From NCBI RefSeq assembly GCF_038396675.1, contig NC_088931.1:73601501-73665500 (forward strand): a DNA stretch of 64,000 nucleotides, read 5' to 3'. Origin of the DNA: Hydra vulgaris (Eukaryota > Cnidaria > Hydrozoa > Anthoathecata > Hydridae). The position numbers and the translations under genes were made by a program. Shown one piece after another: positions 44,830 through 55,199 of this stretch. How positions within the stretch are numbered: position 1 is the first letter of the stretch; each line of letters starts with the position of its first letter. Under the pieces are notes generated by a model, which was given only the letters and a program-made list of their open reading frames with translations, made no database searches and was not told the origin of the DNA.

Positions 44830-46230
44830 TGCATGTTAGTCGAAAAGTTTTTTCCATAAACCGTAATTTTAAAGAGAACGCTAATTAACCAGACCAAAAA
44901 TTTGATTTTTAAAGATTGTAAAACTATAGAAAAATTCACTCTTTAAAAGCTGCTCCATCAAACTGATTTTAATGTTGAAGTATCTGACTTCATAAGAACT
45001 TTTTGCACAAGTTGGCATCTAGTTAATAACCATTAAACTACAAAAGGAGGTAGGGTTTTATCTACTGCGACAGCTTATTTCATAATGGAAATACTTGTTT
45101 AAAAGCGTTTCCTATATTTGTTGGATTTTTTTTACCTCTTTTTTTACCTAGTATTGTTTTATACCGGGGTTTTCTGTCAAATTTGCTTTATCATAGTTAT
45201 GTATGCTGTCTGGAGGTACGTTTTGCACATTTTTGGATAGATGATGAATATATTATTTTAAAATTTAATCATTAATCATTGCTCTAGATTTTTTAATGTT
45301 CAGCACAAGTTTATTTGTAAGCTCTGGATGTCTTTGTAAAATTTTTTTAACTAAATCAGGCTTAGAAGAGTATTGAGACTCTTATACTTTAATTCCTAAA
45401 CTAAAAAGAATTCATTATATGTAGTAAATCTTCTTTATCGATTAAAATACTCGAAATCACTTAGTTGAATGCTTCATTTCACATATGCAACCTTCTCAAA
45501 TTTAAAAAAGAAATTTGGTTTACCAGGTTTCAAGTTATGTTTTCCCTTGAATTTGTAATTGTTTTTCTACTAATTTTTATACTTACCAGCAGTTTACTTT
45601 TGTGTAGGTCTTTTACATTTTACACTTTTGAGACATTTGGATAAGTCATCATCTTTATATAAATAAAATCTGAAAATACAAAGACTATATAGTCTTTGTA
45701 TTTTAAGGTTTTTTAATTTGATTTTTATTTTAATTTGATTTACCCAAAAAAGTTAATTAAAACATTAAAAATATATGCAATAACTCAGTATAAAATATTA
45801 GCTAAAAGTTTGAAAAAATATCGTTTTCAGATAATTAAAGACAGTTGTAGTTATTTTGCGTATCGTGCAAAGTTTTTCCAATTTCTAGCAAAAAAGTATT
45901 CACAAAACTATCAATCTTTAATTAAAAATAAATAGTGAAGGTCCTAGATATAGATTAATTAAATAGATATAGTCAAATTAAACTCTTTACAGATCCTAAT
46001 ATTTATGCATAAGTACAAAATAATTTACTTAAAACATTTTTTCCGATATTTTTTTGTTTAAATTTTGTCAAAAGTATAATCTTCGGCCAAATACTAAGAC
46101 TATTATTCAGATTCGAAAAATTCTAAAAAGTCAAATTTTTCAATAATGACTTAAGGCCTATTGTAATGGAATCGAATGAAAAATACTTGGATAAAAGATT
46201 TAAATAACGAAATTGCATCTTTTCAATTCC
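44830..46230. other. AT-rich spacer with a perfect palindrome
   Basis: 45673-45704 is a perfect 32-bp palindrome (AAAATACAAAGACTAT and its complement, no loop). No gene seen. Confidence 0.55.
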
Positions 46231-46232
46231 TG

Positions 46233-46349
<117 letters not shown>

Positions 46350-47090
46350 AAATATTATATATTAAAATTCTGTTATATCAAAAAACAATGGGTGTTATAT
46401 TAAATGTAATTTTTAAAAAAAGTTTGTCGAAGGGACTCAATAAAAAGGTTGAGGTAATAGTCTTATTATGCTCTTTGAGTCCCTTTTTGTTTATATTGTA
46501 TATTATTTAAAGCGAGGAACCTAGGCTTATATTTTTTTAATGTTATGAAATGAAGCTCTTTGTTAAAATTCATTACATTATATAATCAGAAAAGAAAAAA
46601 AAATTATTTATGCTGAAAATGTCTTTAAAACACAATATACTTCAAATCAATACTTTGATAACACTTTAGGTAGTTTACTAACCCTTCGAACCAATACTTC
46701 GATGAACACTTTAAGTTGTTTACTAACATTTCGGCTCAATTCTAATCTTCTGCTCAGATTAAAGTTGCAGATTAAAAAAATTATTTTTTACAATTTTTGT
46801 ATTAACAAGAAAAAACCGTCGAGTTCAATAGAGTTTATTTTTAATTGCTAGAGAGTAAAATATCTTAGAAATGTTGTTATGCAAAGCTTCAAACGATGGT
46901 CAAAGTTACTTATTTTTACGGTTCTTGATTTGTTTTCAAACAAATCAAAGGATATAAAAAAAGGAAAAACTTGAACTGCAAATCTCTATTTAATCTGTGA
47001 GACAAGAGTTTATCTGGTATAAATTAGTTAATATGTTTGCCCGCGCATTGATCACACAATCGTTTGCGCTTCATAAATTCTATTTATATA
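46350..47090. other. Spacer with a hairpin and a short tandem repeat
   Basis: AAGGGACTCAA (46430-46440) pairs with 46475-46485. CAATACTTTGATAACACTTTA and its diverged neighbour form two tandem units of about 47 bp (46649-46740). Confidence 0.5.
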
Positions 47091-47092
47091 TA

Positions 47093-48231
47093 CAGTACTG
47101 TGAATATGTTTTAGACCACTTACATTTTCTCAAAAAATCCTGAAGAATTCTTTTCTAATATTTAAGTTTGTAGTTCTATATTTTAAACTTATTAAAACAC
47201 ATGTATTTCACACAAAATATGGAATAATTACAAACTTTTTAATTTCAAACTTCATAAAAAACACTTAATCTCTTATGTCCTCTTTTTGCCTTAATCACAG
47301 CCGATATTCGTCGGGGAATAGATTCATACAATTTAGTTATAAAATCCTGGGGTATGTTGTGCCATTCTCTTTGAAGTACTCTAAAAAATTATTCAGCATT
47401 TTCGGGAAATTATGATCTATTAGCTTCATTCCGGATGATACAGCATGGTGCCTTAGGATATCTACATAACGTTACCCGGCGAGTCGCCCCTCTATTTTAA
47501 TCAAATCACCTACTCCAGATGAAGATAAACAGCCCTAAACTTGTAAAGAGCCTCTTCCGTGTTTAATAGTAGGGTTTTAACACTCGGGCTGATAGGCTTC
47601 TTCAATTCTTCTTCGAACATATGGGCGTCTTTTAATTCCAAAAATTTTGAATTTGAACTCATCGGTGTACAAAGCCGATTAAACATTTCCTGGGCCCAAT
47701 CTTTGTGTTGTCTCGCATATTTAAGTCATTTTTCTTTATTGCCACGCCGTAATAATGGTTTTCGAATTGCAACACACCTTCTTAATCCCAATTTGAGAAG
47801 GAGTCGTCGAAAACAAGAAGAGCTGACATTTTTCCCATTTGCTGTGTTAATGTCCTTTGCCAACTCGGTCGATGCTTTCTTAAAGAAAGGGTTTTTTAAT
47901 ATTTATTGCTATCTTTTGTTAGCTTAGGAGGTCTACCACTTTTCTTTCTATCTTCAAGGGAGCCAGTTTCTCTAAACTTTTTAATGATTTCTGTAACAGT
48001 AGTCTTCAAATATCTTGTATTGGATGTAGTTATTATGACACATTGTTTTAATAAATAAACAAACAAATCCCTCCTGTTCCCTCATAAATTTTGTTTATTT
48101 ATTCAAAATAATATATTTTTTCAGCTTTTCATATATATATTATTAAACTCAAGTGCGCTTTAAAATTACATAAATAAAAATTGTAATAACGTCTAATTAT
48201 ACAAGTGGTCGAAAACATATTCACAGTACTG
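47093..48231 (-). mobile_element. Tc1-like transposon, decayed
   Basis: 1139 bp. Ends CAGTACTGTGAATATGTTTT and its inverted partner (to 48231) agree over about 30 bp, including GACCACTT. TA flanks both sides. An AATTCTATTTATATATA stretch occurs outside both ends, so the element may have landed in an AT-rich repeat. Confidence 0.88.
47245..48040 (-). pseudogene. Tc1-like transposase, broken
   Basis: Reading down from about 48040: helix-turn-helix tail and linker TVTEIIKKFRETGSLEDRKK and SGRPPKLT (about 48000-47925), then VSSSCFRRLLLKLGLRRC (about 47830) and YARQHKDWAQEMFN (about 47735). The first catalytic motif is a DEFKFKIF-type stretch (about 47665), followed by an ISRRISAVIKAKRGH-like C-terminus (SIPRRISAVIKAKRGHKRLS, about 47300) and a stop at 47245-47247. 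Frame changes occur near 47900, 47680 and later. The second aspartate and the glutamate region cannot be found, so the core is partly deleted. The plus-strand open frame at 47559-47927 is a shadow. Confidence 0.8.
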
Positions 48232-48251
48232 TATATCTATTTTAAATAAAT

Positions 48252-48257
<6 letters not shown>

Positions 48258-48330
<73 letters not shown>
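48258..48330. repeat. (TA)n array
   Basis: About 36 TA units. Confidence 0.95.
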
Positions 48331-48334
<4 letters not shown>

Positions 48335-48683
48335 CTATTTATAGCCACGCAGCCCGACGCTAGTAAATAAACCAAACAAATTAACTGAAAGGAAAAACAT
48401 TTTTAATTAATCAATACATTAAAGATTAATGACCGTTTAGGGTCGTCTCAGTGTATAAATAAATATCCATAATAATTTATCTAACAAAATTTAAAAATAA
48501 ATATTCTGCATTTTTAAAAATAAAATGTATGGTATGCGTCTAAAAAAAAAGAAAAGAAAGAAAAGCTAAAGTCATTTCAAGTAACTAAAATGTCGTTTCA
48601 AAACATTTAGAGTAGAATATTCAATATTTCGTCTATAAAAAATAGGCCTATGTAAGATAAAAATAAATTCTTAGAACTTAAAT
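48331..48683 (-). other. Probable 3' UTR and flank of the membrane-protein gene
   Basis: Downstream (minus strand) of the stop at 48684-48686. On the minus strand an A-rich stretch with AATAAA-type words lies at about 48500-48680. No other feature. Confidence 0.35.
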
Positions 48684-48913
48684 TCAATCATTTCCGTCCA
48701 ACAAGAAAGAAAGTCTGCTATAGTCTCGCTTGTGTAAGTCTCTTAAGCTTTCAACCCACCTTCGGCAAACCATTACCATTATAGCAAAAAGAAAACCGAC
48801 GCCAAATATTGTTGCCATAACCAAAGACACATTATCTGTGTGACTGCTTACTGCTCGTTGCTTAACTACAATACGTCTATTGTTTGTTCTATTATTTGGT
48901 AGAACATCGCTTT
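48684..48913 (-). CDS. Membrane protein, last exon (TM helix and cytoplasmic tail)
   Basis: Minus strand. An acceptor (TTTTTTTTAATTAG) ends at 48914. Two bases complete the codon split with the upstream exon, then 75 codons and TGA 48686-48684. Residues: a polar, basic stretch (NNRTNNRRIVVKQRAVSSH), a hydrophobic helix (VSLVMATIFGVGFLFAIMVM), then the stop-transfer CRRWVESLRDLHKRDYSRLS and FLLDGND at the end. This is the architecture of a type I membrane protein C-terminus; the tail contains a tyrosine (DYSRL). The extracellular part must lie upstream at higher coordinates, partly beyond TA arrays and repeats. I cannot name the receptor family. Confidence 0.75.
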
Positions 48914-49005
48914 CTAATTAAAAAAAAATTAAAAAAATGATTATAATGTATAATGATTATACATATCCAAACATAGAAATTATTTTTTAATTTATTAGTT
49001 CTAAC

Positions 49006-49051
49006 CTTCAACTTTTTTTTGTGCTTTATCCTCTATAATAGTTTCATCAGA
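49006..49051 (-). CDS. Membrane protein, penultimate 46-nt exon
   Basis: Minus strand. An acceptor (ATTGTTTAG) ends at 49052 and donor GAAG|GTTAGA follows 49006. It encodes SDETIIEDKAQKKVE plus one base. Joined to 48913 it restores a glutamate codon in frame, giving KVEE-SDVLPNN. The acidic/basic composition suits a juxtamembrane linker. The donor is weaker than consensus. The CTGATGA word here is coincidental coding sequence. Confidence 0.55.
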
Positions 49052-49054
49052 CTA

Positions 49055-49160
<106 letters not shown>

Positions 49161-49369
49161 TATGTTAGTGTATTCTACAAACAGAGTGCTCTGTTCTTAA
49201 AGAACAGAGCAATAATTTTTTATTTTCTCTCCATTTTTTGCCGTATAAAAATATAAATACAACCAATATTTCCAATATACAGATGGCCGGGGCAAGAAGA
49301 AGACACAATTTGTCTTATCGCCAAGCTCCGAATAATAAATTAGTAAAAACACTTATCTAATTTTTTCTT

Positions 49370-49410
49370 TCTACACAGTGTTTCTCCATCAGTAGGTTCA
49401 TCAGGAAGAA
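49370..49410 (-). ncRNA. Hammerhead ribozyme-like motif, left palindrome arm
   Basis: Minus strand: TTCTTC, CTGATGA, a short stem II, GAA, then ACA-CTG-TGT as stem III. The 3' strand of stem I (GAAAGAA) is only partly complementary, so self-cleavage is doubtful. Confidence 0.45.
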
Positions 49411-49644
49411 TGTCTAAACATTAAAAAAATTTCAAATTATAGAAAAAATTATTTCACAGGATATTGGGAATTGTGATAACTAATTATATTTGTATATATA
49501 ATTAATTATGTAAAATATATATAAAATATTATGTAAAATATATATAATTAATTATGTATTGTACTACATAATTAATTATAACAATTCCCAACTTCCTGTG
49601 AAATAATTTTTTCTATAATTTGAAAATTTTTTAATGTTTAGACA

Positions 49645-49687
49645 TTCTTCCTGATGAACCTACTGATGGAGAAACACTGTTGAAGAA
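49645..49687 (+). ncRNA. Hammerhead ribozyme-like motif, right palindrome arm
   Basis: TTCTTC (49645-49650), CTGATGA (49651-49657), stem II arms CC/GG with an A-A mismatch at its base, GAA (49671-49673), short stem III (AC..GT), T at the cleavage position 49681, and GAAGAA (49682-49687) closing stem I with 6 bp. Stem II is weaker than in the 59.7-kb copy. Confidence 0.55.
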
Positions 49688-49715
49688 AGAAAAAATTAGA
49701 TGAGTGTTTTTACTA

Positions 49716-50690
<975 letters not shown>

Positions 50691-50692
50691 CA

Positions 50693-51140
50693 GTGGAAAA
50701 CAATACTCTGCTGTTTAAAAGAGTGGGATATGCTCCTATTTTCAAATCACCAAAAAACCTTTTACAGTTAATAATTATAAAAAACAAGCCTCGACTTCCC
50801 AACAACTTTTATCCAAAAAAAGTCAACAAACAAGGGTGTTTGTGTGGAAAATTTTATGTTGGTGAAACAAAGTTCAAAATTTTAACACATGTTAGCCAAC
50901 ATCAAAAGCATAATTTCAAAATAAAGTGAAAAAATCAGCTTTAGCAGAACATTCAACAAACTGTCATGGTCCCTTCAGTAAAAAAAAAATAATACAGTTA
51001 AATGATAAGTTAAAGGTGATTACTTTAAGAGCAAAATGAGAGAATCTTTAGAGAATGTGTTCTCTAAAAGATGATCATTTGAGTTTAGATAAAAGTTATT
51101 ATGTCACATGGTTATCTGGAAATTGTACTTTTCTTACTTA
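50693..51140 (+). pseudogene. Penelope-like element, GIY-YIG endonuclease fragment
   Basis: Plus-strand frame with VGYAPIFKSPKNLLQLIIIK, NKPRLPNNFYPKK, then GCLCGKFYVGETKFKILTHV (about 50836), which fits the GIY-YIG-type core seen in PLE endonucleases (cysteine pair, then YVGET). After a stop at about 50926 the frame resumes as KKSALAEHSTNCHGPF (about 50931), the conserved S-A-L-A-E-H segment, and decays by 51140. It is upstream (3' side) of the BED-like gene exons on the other strand, possibly in that gene's intron. Confidence 0.65.
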
Positions 51141-51369
51141 AGATGATGGAACATATTGCATTAAGAATTAATTTGGTGGGTTTTTTTTAATATTAGTTTG
51201 AATATTAAGAGTATATAACCCTAGAAAAGTGAGAGAATCTTTGCAGATTATGTAAAAAGTAACCCCAAGAACTATTGTTAAATGTATTTATGTACTTTTT
51301 ATTTAATATGATTTTAAAAAATAGAAATAAATAGCTAATTTTATTATATTACAAATAGTAAGCACTTAC

Positions 51370-51551
51370 TACATTGCCTTCTAAGGCATTAAACTTTTGT
51401 AATAACCAATTTGATATTTTTGGCTCTGCAACAACAGCAACTGCTGGTTTTTTAATTTTTTTATTTTGTTCTTTATTCTCTTCAAAATGAGTACTCAAAT
51501 TTTCCAAACTAGATAACTTTATTTTTGAAGTTGTAGAAGTGGTTGTTTTCA
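51370..51551 (-). CDS. BED-finger-like gene, exon 2
   Basis: Minus strand. Acceptor AATTTTATTTTAG ends at 51552 and consensus donor |GTAAGT follows 51370. The 182-nt exon starts with TG, completing the codon split in exon 1, and encodes KTTTSTTSKIKLSSLENLST, an EENKEQNKKIKKP charged run and EPKISNWLLQKFNALEGNV. The exon is low complexity at first, then more ordered. Phase in is 1 and phase out is 0. Later exons were not identified downstream; the PLE fragment at 50.7-51.1 kb may sit in the next intron. Confidence 0.65.
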
Positions 51552-51913
51552 CTAAAATAAAATTTACTGGTTATAATAAAACCATAAGTATTTATTAATT
51601 ATTAAATTTAACAAAATTTGTTGTTGTGTCTATCAAATTTTTGATGGTGTCCTAAGATTGCTCAGTTAAAAAATAATTTTCACTTCATAAGTCTACAAAG
51701 CATAATTTTTTGTCTATTTGGTGCCTATGATTTTGTCTAAATTTACTTGATTTCATAAAACCAGAAATATTGATTTTTGCCAATAAAATCTAAATTACCC
51801 AAAAAATCCCTTAACAACAAAAAAACTCCTTGATCACATATTTTTAAAATAATTTTATTGAAGGTGATAAAGATTTTAGTGTCTAAGGAAAATTTTTTAA
51901 ATGATAAACTTAC

Positions 51914-51953
51914 CTTTAACTTTTTTGAAGTAATCCCAAACTGGAGAGGGCAT
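51914..51953 (-). CDS. BED-finger-like gene, exon 1
   Basis: Minus strand. ATG at 51953 gives MPSPVWDYFKKVK plus one base, ending at a perfect donor (AAAG|GTAAGT). The V-W-x-Y-F-x-K pattern is how BED zinc fingers of transposases and host regulators begin. The zinc ligands expected next are not in exon 2, so either this is an alternative splice, an exon is unrecognised, or it is not a BED finger. A TTTTTCAATTCTCAG acceptor just upstream (about 51975) could receive a spliced leader. Confidence 0.6.
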
Positions 51954-52690
51954 TTTAAAAATAAATTTTCACGCACATTCACTGAGAATTGAAAAACAAC
52001 TGAACTGAGTAATCAATGAACTTCAATTGAGCACAAAATAGTCCATTTTGAGGTTTTTAAATAGAAATTAACTTTTTAATCAACAGCACACGCTGGACAA
52101 AAAATTAAAAAATGAACTTCTGTTAGAAAAATTGTATTTTTAATTTTGTGCTCGTTTTCAGTTTTTGAAACGATGCTGCAGTGAAAATTTAATTACTCGT
52201 TATAAGTCCAAATTATATATTAAATAGATCTTCTATACCTCATTAAAAAATCGAGATTGTTCATTTAGTGTCCGTTTTTAAAATGATTGTCTAGAAAGAC
52301 AAACATTTTTTATAGACAATTCATTTTTGATAGTTGTAATTAAAATTGTTGCAATTAGTGCTTTGTCGAAGTCTATTTTTGTCCTTTTATAATAAGTCCA
52401 TTAGAGATTGTCTGGTTGCTAGTATATACCTGCGCACTTGTACACCAAATAAAATTTTTTAGCTATATGTAGAAAAAAAGGTAATATGCAAAATTTTTTT
52501 TTTAACATCTACACTTCCAACAAGGTTGCAAGCAACCACTATTAGAGTTGGAAGTTACTGGAAGAGAAAAGATAACGATTAACAGACAACTTAAAAGATC
52601 GCAAACTATATGAGTCGGGAAAATAAAAATTGTTGTGATAACTGAGTTAAAGTCTGCCAGCTTTATCTGAGTTAAAGTCTAACAATCAGA
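51954..52690. other. 5' region of the BED-like gene and AT-rich spacer
   Basis: No further gene seen. The acceptor-like sequence near 51975 is the only notable site. Confidence 0.4.
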
Positions 52691-52860
52691 GAGTATTGGC
52701 TTTTTTCAAGACAAGAATAAATGGTAGTATCAAAGTGTAGAGAGATCATTGATGTAAATTAAAAAAAGTGTAGAGCCAAGGAGAGAACTTTGAGGAACCA
52801 CTGTTATAGGAAATGAAGATGAGTATTGTCTATCAAGCATAAATTTTATACTACAATTGA
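52690..52860 (-). pseudogene. Jockey-like LINE RT fragment
   Basis: Minus strand: YSSSFPITVVPQSSLLGSTL then FLIYINDLSTL (about 52830-52750). This matches the SGVPQGS-LGP-LFLI-INDL box of the LINE at 11.3-12.6 kb. The sequence continues in another frame as FDTTIYSCLEKSQYS, where the catalytic FADD box is contracted by a deletion. Very short remnant. Confidence 0.7.
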
Positions 52861-52879
52861 TAAGAAAGGATTCAATAAT

Positions 52880-53700
52880 CCCTTTTAATCAATTCTTATA
52901 AATTTTTAGTCTTGTTGCTATTTTTCTGTTAAAGGATTTTTTATACTATTATTTTTATTATTTTATTAGATTTTTACATATTATTTCCTACTTTACACTT
53001 TTCTTACTATTTTTGTAATTAAAAATGATTTTTAAAAAATAGTTCATTCGTACTATTCTCTTAAAACTGTGATTTAAAAATAAAAAAAGTGTTTACTATT
53101 TTTATACCAAACTCAATCAATGTAATCAATAAGTGTTTATTCAAATAATTATTAGGAAATGTCTTTTAAATGTTAATTCAATTAATTCTCTAAATGGGCA
53201 ACATTACAAGACTATGGTACATTACATAAACCAGTAACTAACAATATCCAATGAAGTATACTTTAGGGTGTTACTTTATTTTTAACTTACAATTCATTTT
53301 GGACTGCCATATTATGCTAATAAACCTTTATGTCAATCAATGTGGAATGCATCATGCTAGTAGAAGTCATTTAAATCACAAATCAATTAGAGTTCTTCAA
53401 AGCAAATATTTTGATACTGCTTTTAGGAGTTCTGTGCTAGAAATCTATTTTTAAATTTACTGTTTGATATATTTGGTAGGAATGAAATCTCTTTTGTCTA
53501 AATGGAGAAATGTTGTTTTTAAATAACTCTTTATCAACTGAAATAATATCATGTTAATCTCAAAATTGTCAAATCATAGATTATCTTGTGGAATGGAATA
53601 GTAGATAATTGTGAAAGAGAATCCAACAATTTAGACAGGGTTTTATAAAAGCTTTTTCGGTCAACCAAATCAGAATTAATAAGAATTTTACATGAAAAAA
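52880..53700. other. AT-rich spacer
   Basis: An open frame at 53251-53454 has no recognisable feature. Nothing else seen. Confidence 0.35.
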
Positions 53701-53705
53701 TCTTA

Positions 53706-54024
53706 CTGGGCAATTCCATGTGAAAACATACAGGGCATGCAATCCTTAGTTTCAGATTTTGCTAATTTTTACACCACTCAAAAATTTGTGAACATCTCTC
53801 AACATCAACGACTACATTGGTATTTTTGTAATAAAACTAGCCTCAGTAAAATTGCAATAAAGGCCAAAATTACAGGTGTTTTTTCCAGGTCATTTTCAGC
53901 TTTCCATTGCACACAGAACAGAAACAATGACGAAAACCATTTTTTTAAATGGTGGATTTTTGTTGGTTCAAGGCAAAGTTTGAACCAACAAAATGCCCTG
54001 GATTTCACATGGAATCGCCCAATT
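53706..54024. mobile_element. MITE of about 320 bp
   Basis: CTGGGCAATTCCATGTGAAA at the left is mirrored by TTTCACATGGAATCGCCCAA at the right, with CAGGGCAT shared further in. An internal hairpin (53958-53971/53980-53993, TTTTGTTGGTTCAA) lies near the right end. The open frames on both strands are non-coding by-products. Confidence 0.8.
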
Positions 54025-54139
54025 CCTGTTTTAAAAGTAATAATTTTAAGTAAGTTTGACCATGCTTTTTTCTCTGATTAAGAAAAGATCTATTACATTG
54101 GTCACATATATCAGTTACATCGGTTTTTTTGTCATTAAA

Positions 54140-54440
54140 CTCGCCCCACTAAAATTGCAATAAAAGTTTTAGCTGTTATGCTTACTTTTAAATATTTTAA
54201 GTTGCTTTATTAGATTCCTTGCCTCAAAATATGTAAGTGTACATATTTTCAGCTTTCCATTGCACACAGAGCAGAAATCATTTTTTTGAATAGCGGTTTT
54301 TTGTTGGTTCAAGTTAATATAGTTTTATCTTGGAAACAGTTTGGAATTAGATGATGAAATTCTGGGGATGTTCATTTTTTTTTTAATATTTGAGTGGTGT
54401 AAAAATCAGCAAAATCTGAGACTTAGGGTTACATTTTGAA
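54140..54440. repeat. Rearranged second copy of the 53.7-kb MITE
   Basis: Contains ACTAAAATTGCAATAAA, TTTCAGCTTTCCATTGCACAC and TTTTTGTTGGTTCAA in the same order as the MITE. Its right end carries GAGTGGTGTAAAAATCAGCA, which is the MITE's left part inverted. Confidence 0.65.
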
Positions 54441-54689
54441 AAAAAAAGGATGATACCCTACTAAGACTACTGGATAAGAAATTATTGCTAGTATCGCCAA
54501 AAATTCTATAGGAAAAGCACAATTAAGTTGCACTAACAGCACAAAATATTTTAAAAGCCTTTTTAAAAGTAAAATAAAAAAGTATTTACAAATCAACTTA
54601 AGTATAATTTTTAAAATATAAATATCCTTTGTGCTTCAAATAAAATCAAAAATTTAACAATATAATATCGATCAAAATATCAACAGTAT

Positions 54690-55140
54690 AACAGTCGTTA
54701 TTGCTTAATTGACAAATTAGCACAACAATTTAAAGACCTCGATTTAACAGCATTTTTCGGCAAAGAATTCTAGCTTTTAATTATTCTGTTAAAGAAGTTA
54801 TTTCTAAAAGAACACTTAAATTTTTCATGTTCTATTCTTTTATGTTCATGCATATATTTGATGGAGGTCCATTGGTTGTTATCAAGGAAATAAGTTTCAG
54901 ATTTTTTAACAAATCCACAACTTGTTAACCATTTGATATTTTGTTAAAATATATTAAGTCCTCCCTAGGTCTGCGATTTTTTAAAATCATTAACTTAATT
55001 TCAGAAGTCATTCTAATAAAGTAAGTTTTTTATTCAGGAATAAGTTTTGCGGTTCTTCTTTGAACATTTTCCAGTTCTAATGTCAGTTTTTAGAATTAGG
55101 TTCCAGACTGGCTCTGCAAATTTGAGACAAAGTCTTACTA
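54690..55140 (-). pseudogene. LINE reverse transcriptase C-terminal tail
   Basis: Minus strand from 55140: LKFAEPVWNLILKTDI, then LENVQRRTAKLIPE (about 55065, after a frame change), LILKNRRPREDLIYF, then KFKCSFRNNFFNRIIK and NSLPKNAVKSRSLN (about 54820-54740). These match the CR1/L2-type tail (ASPVWNP, ENVQRRATKLIP, RLRGDLI, FFSNRVINVWNSLP). Several stops and frame changes. Confidence 0.75.
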
Positions 55141-55199
55141 GCGTCAGATGTTTCCGTTATTTCAGAGTTTCAATAAATAAAATTTTTTTTTATTAAAGC

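Noticed and set aside
47559..47927. 122-codon plus-strand open frame
   Set aside because: Antisense to the Tc1-like transposase remnant, whose motifs are on the minus strand.
49041..49050. CTGATGA word as another hammerhead
   Set aside because: No GAAA core or stems around it. It lies in a phase-compatible exon and is treated as coding.
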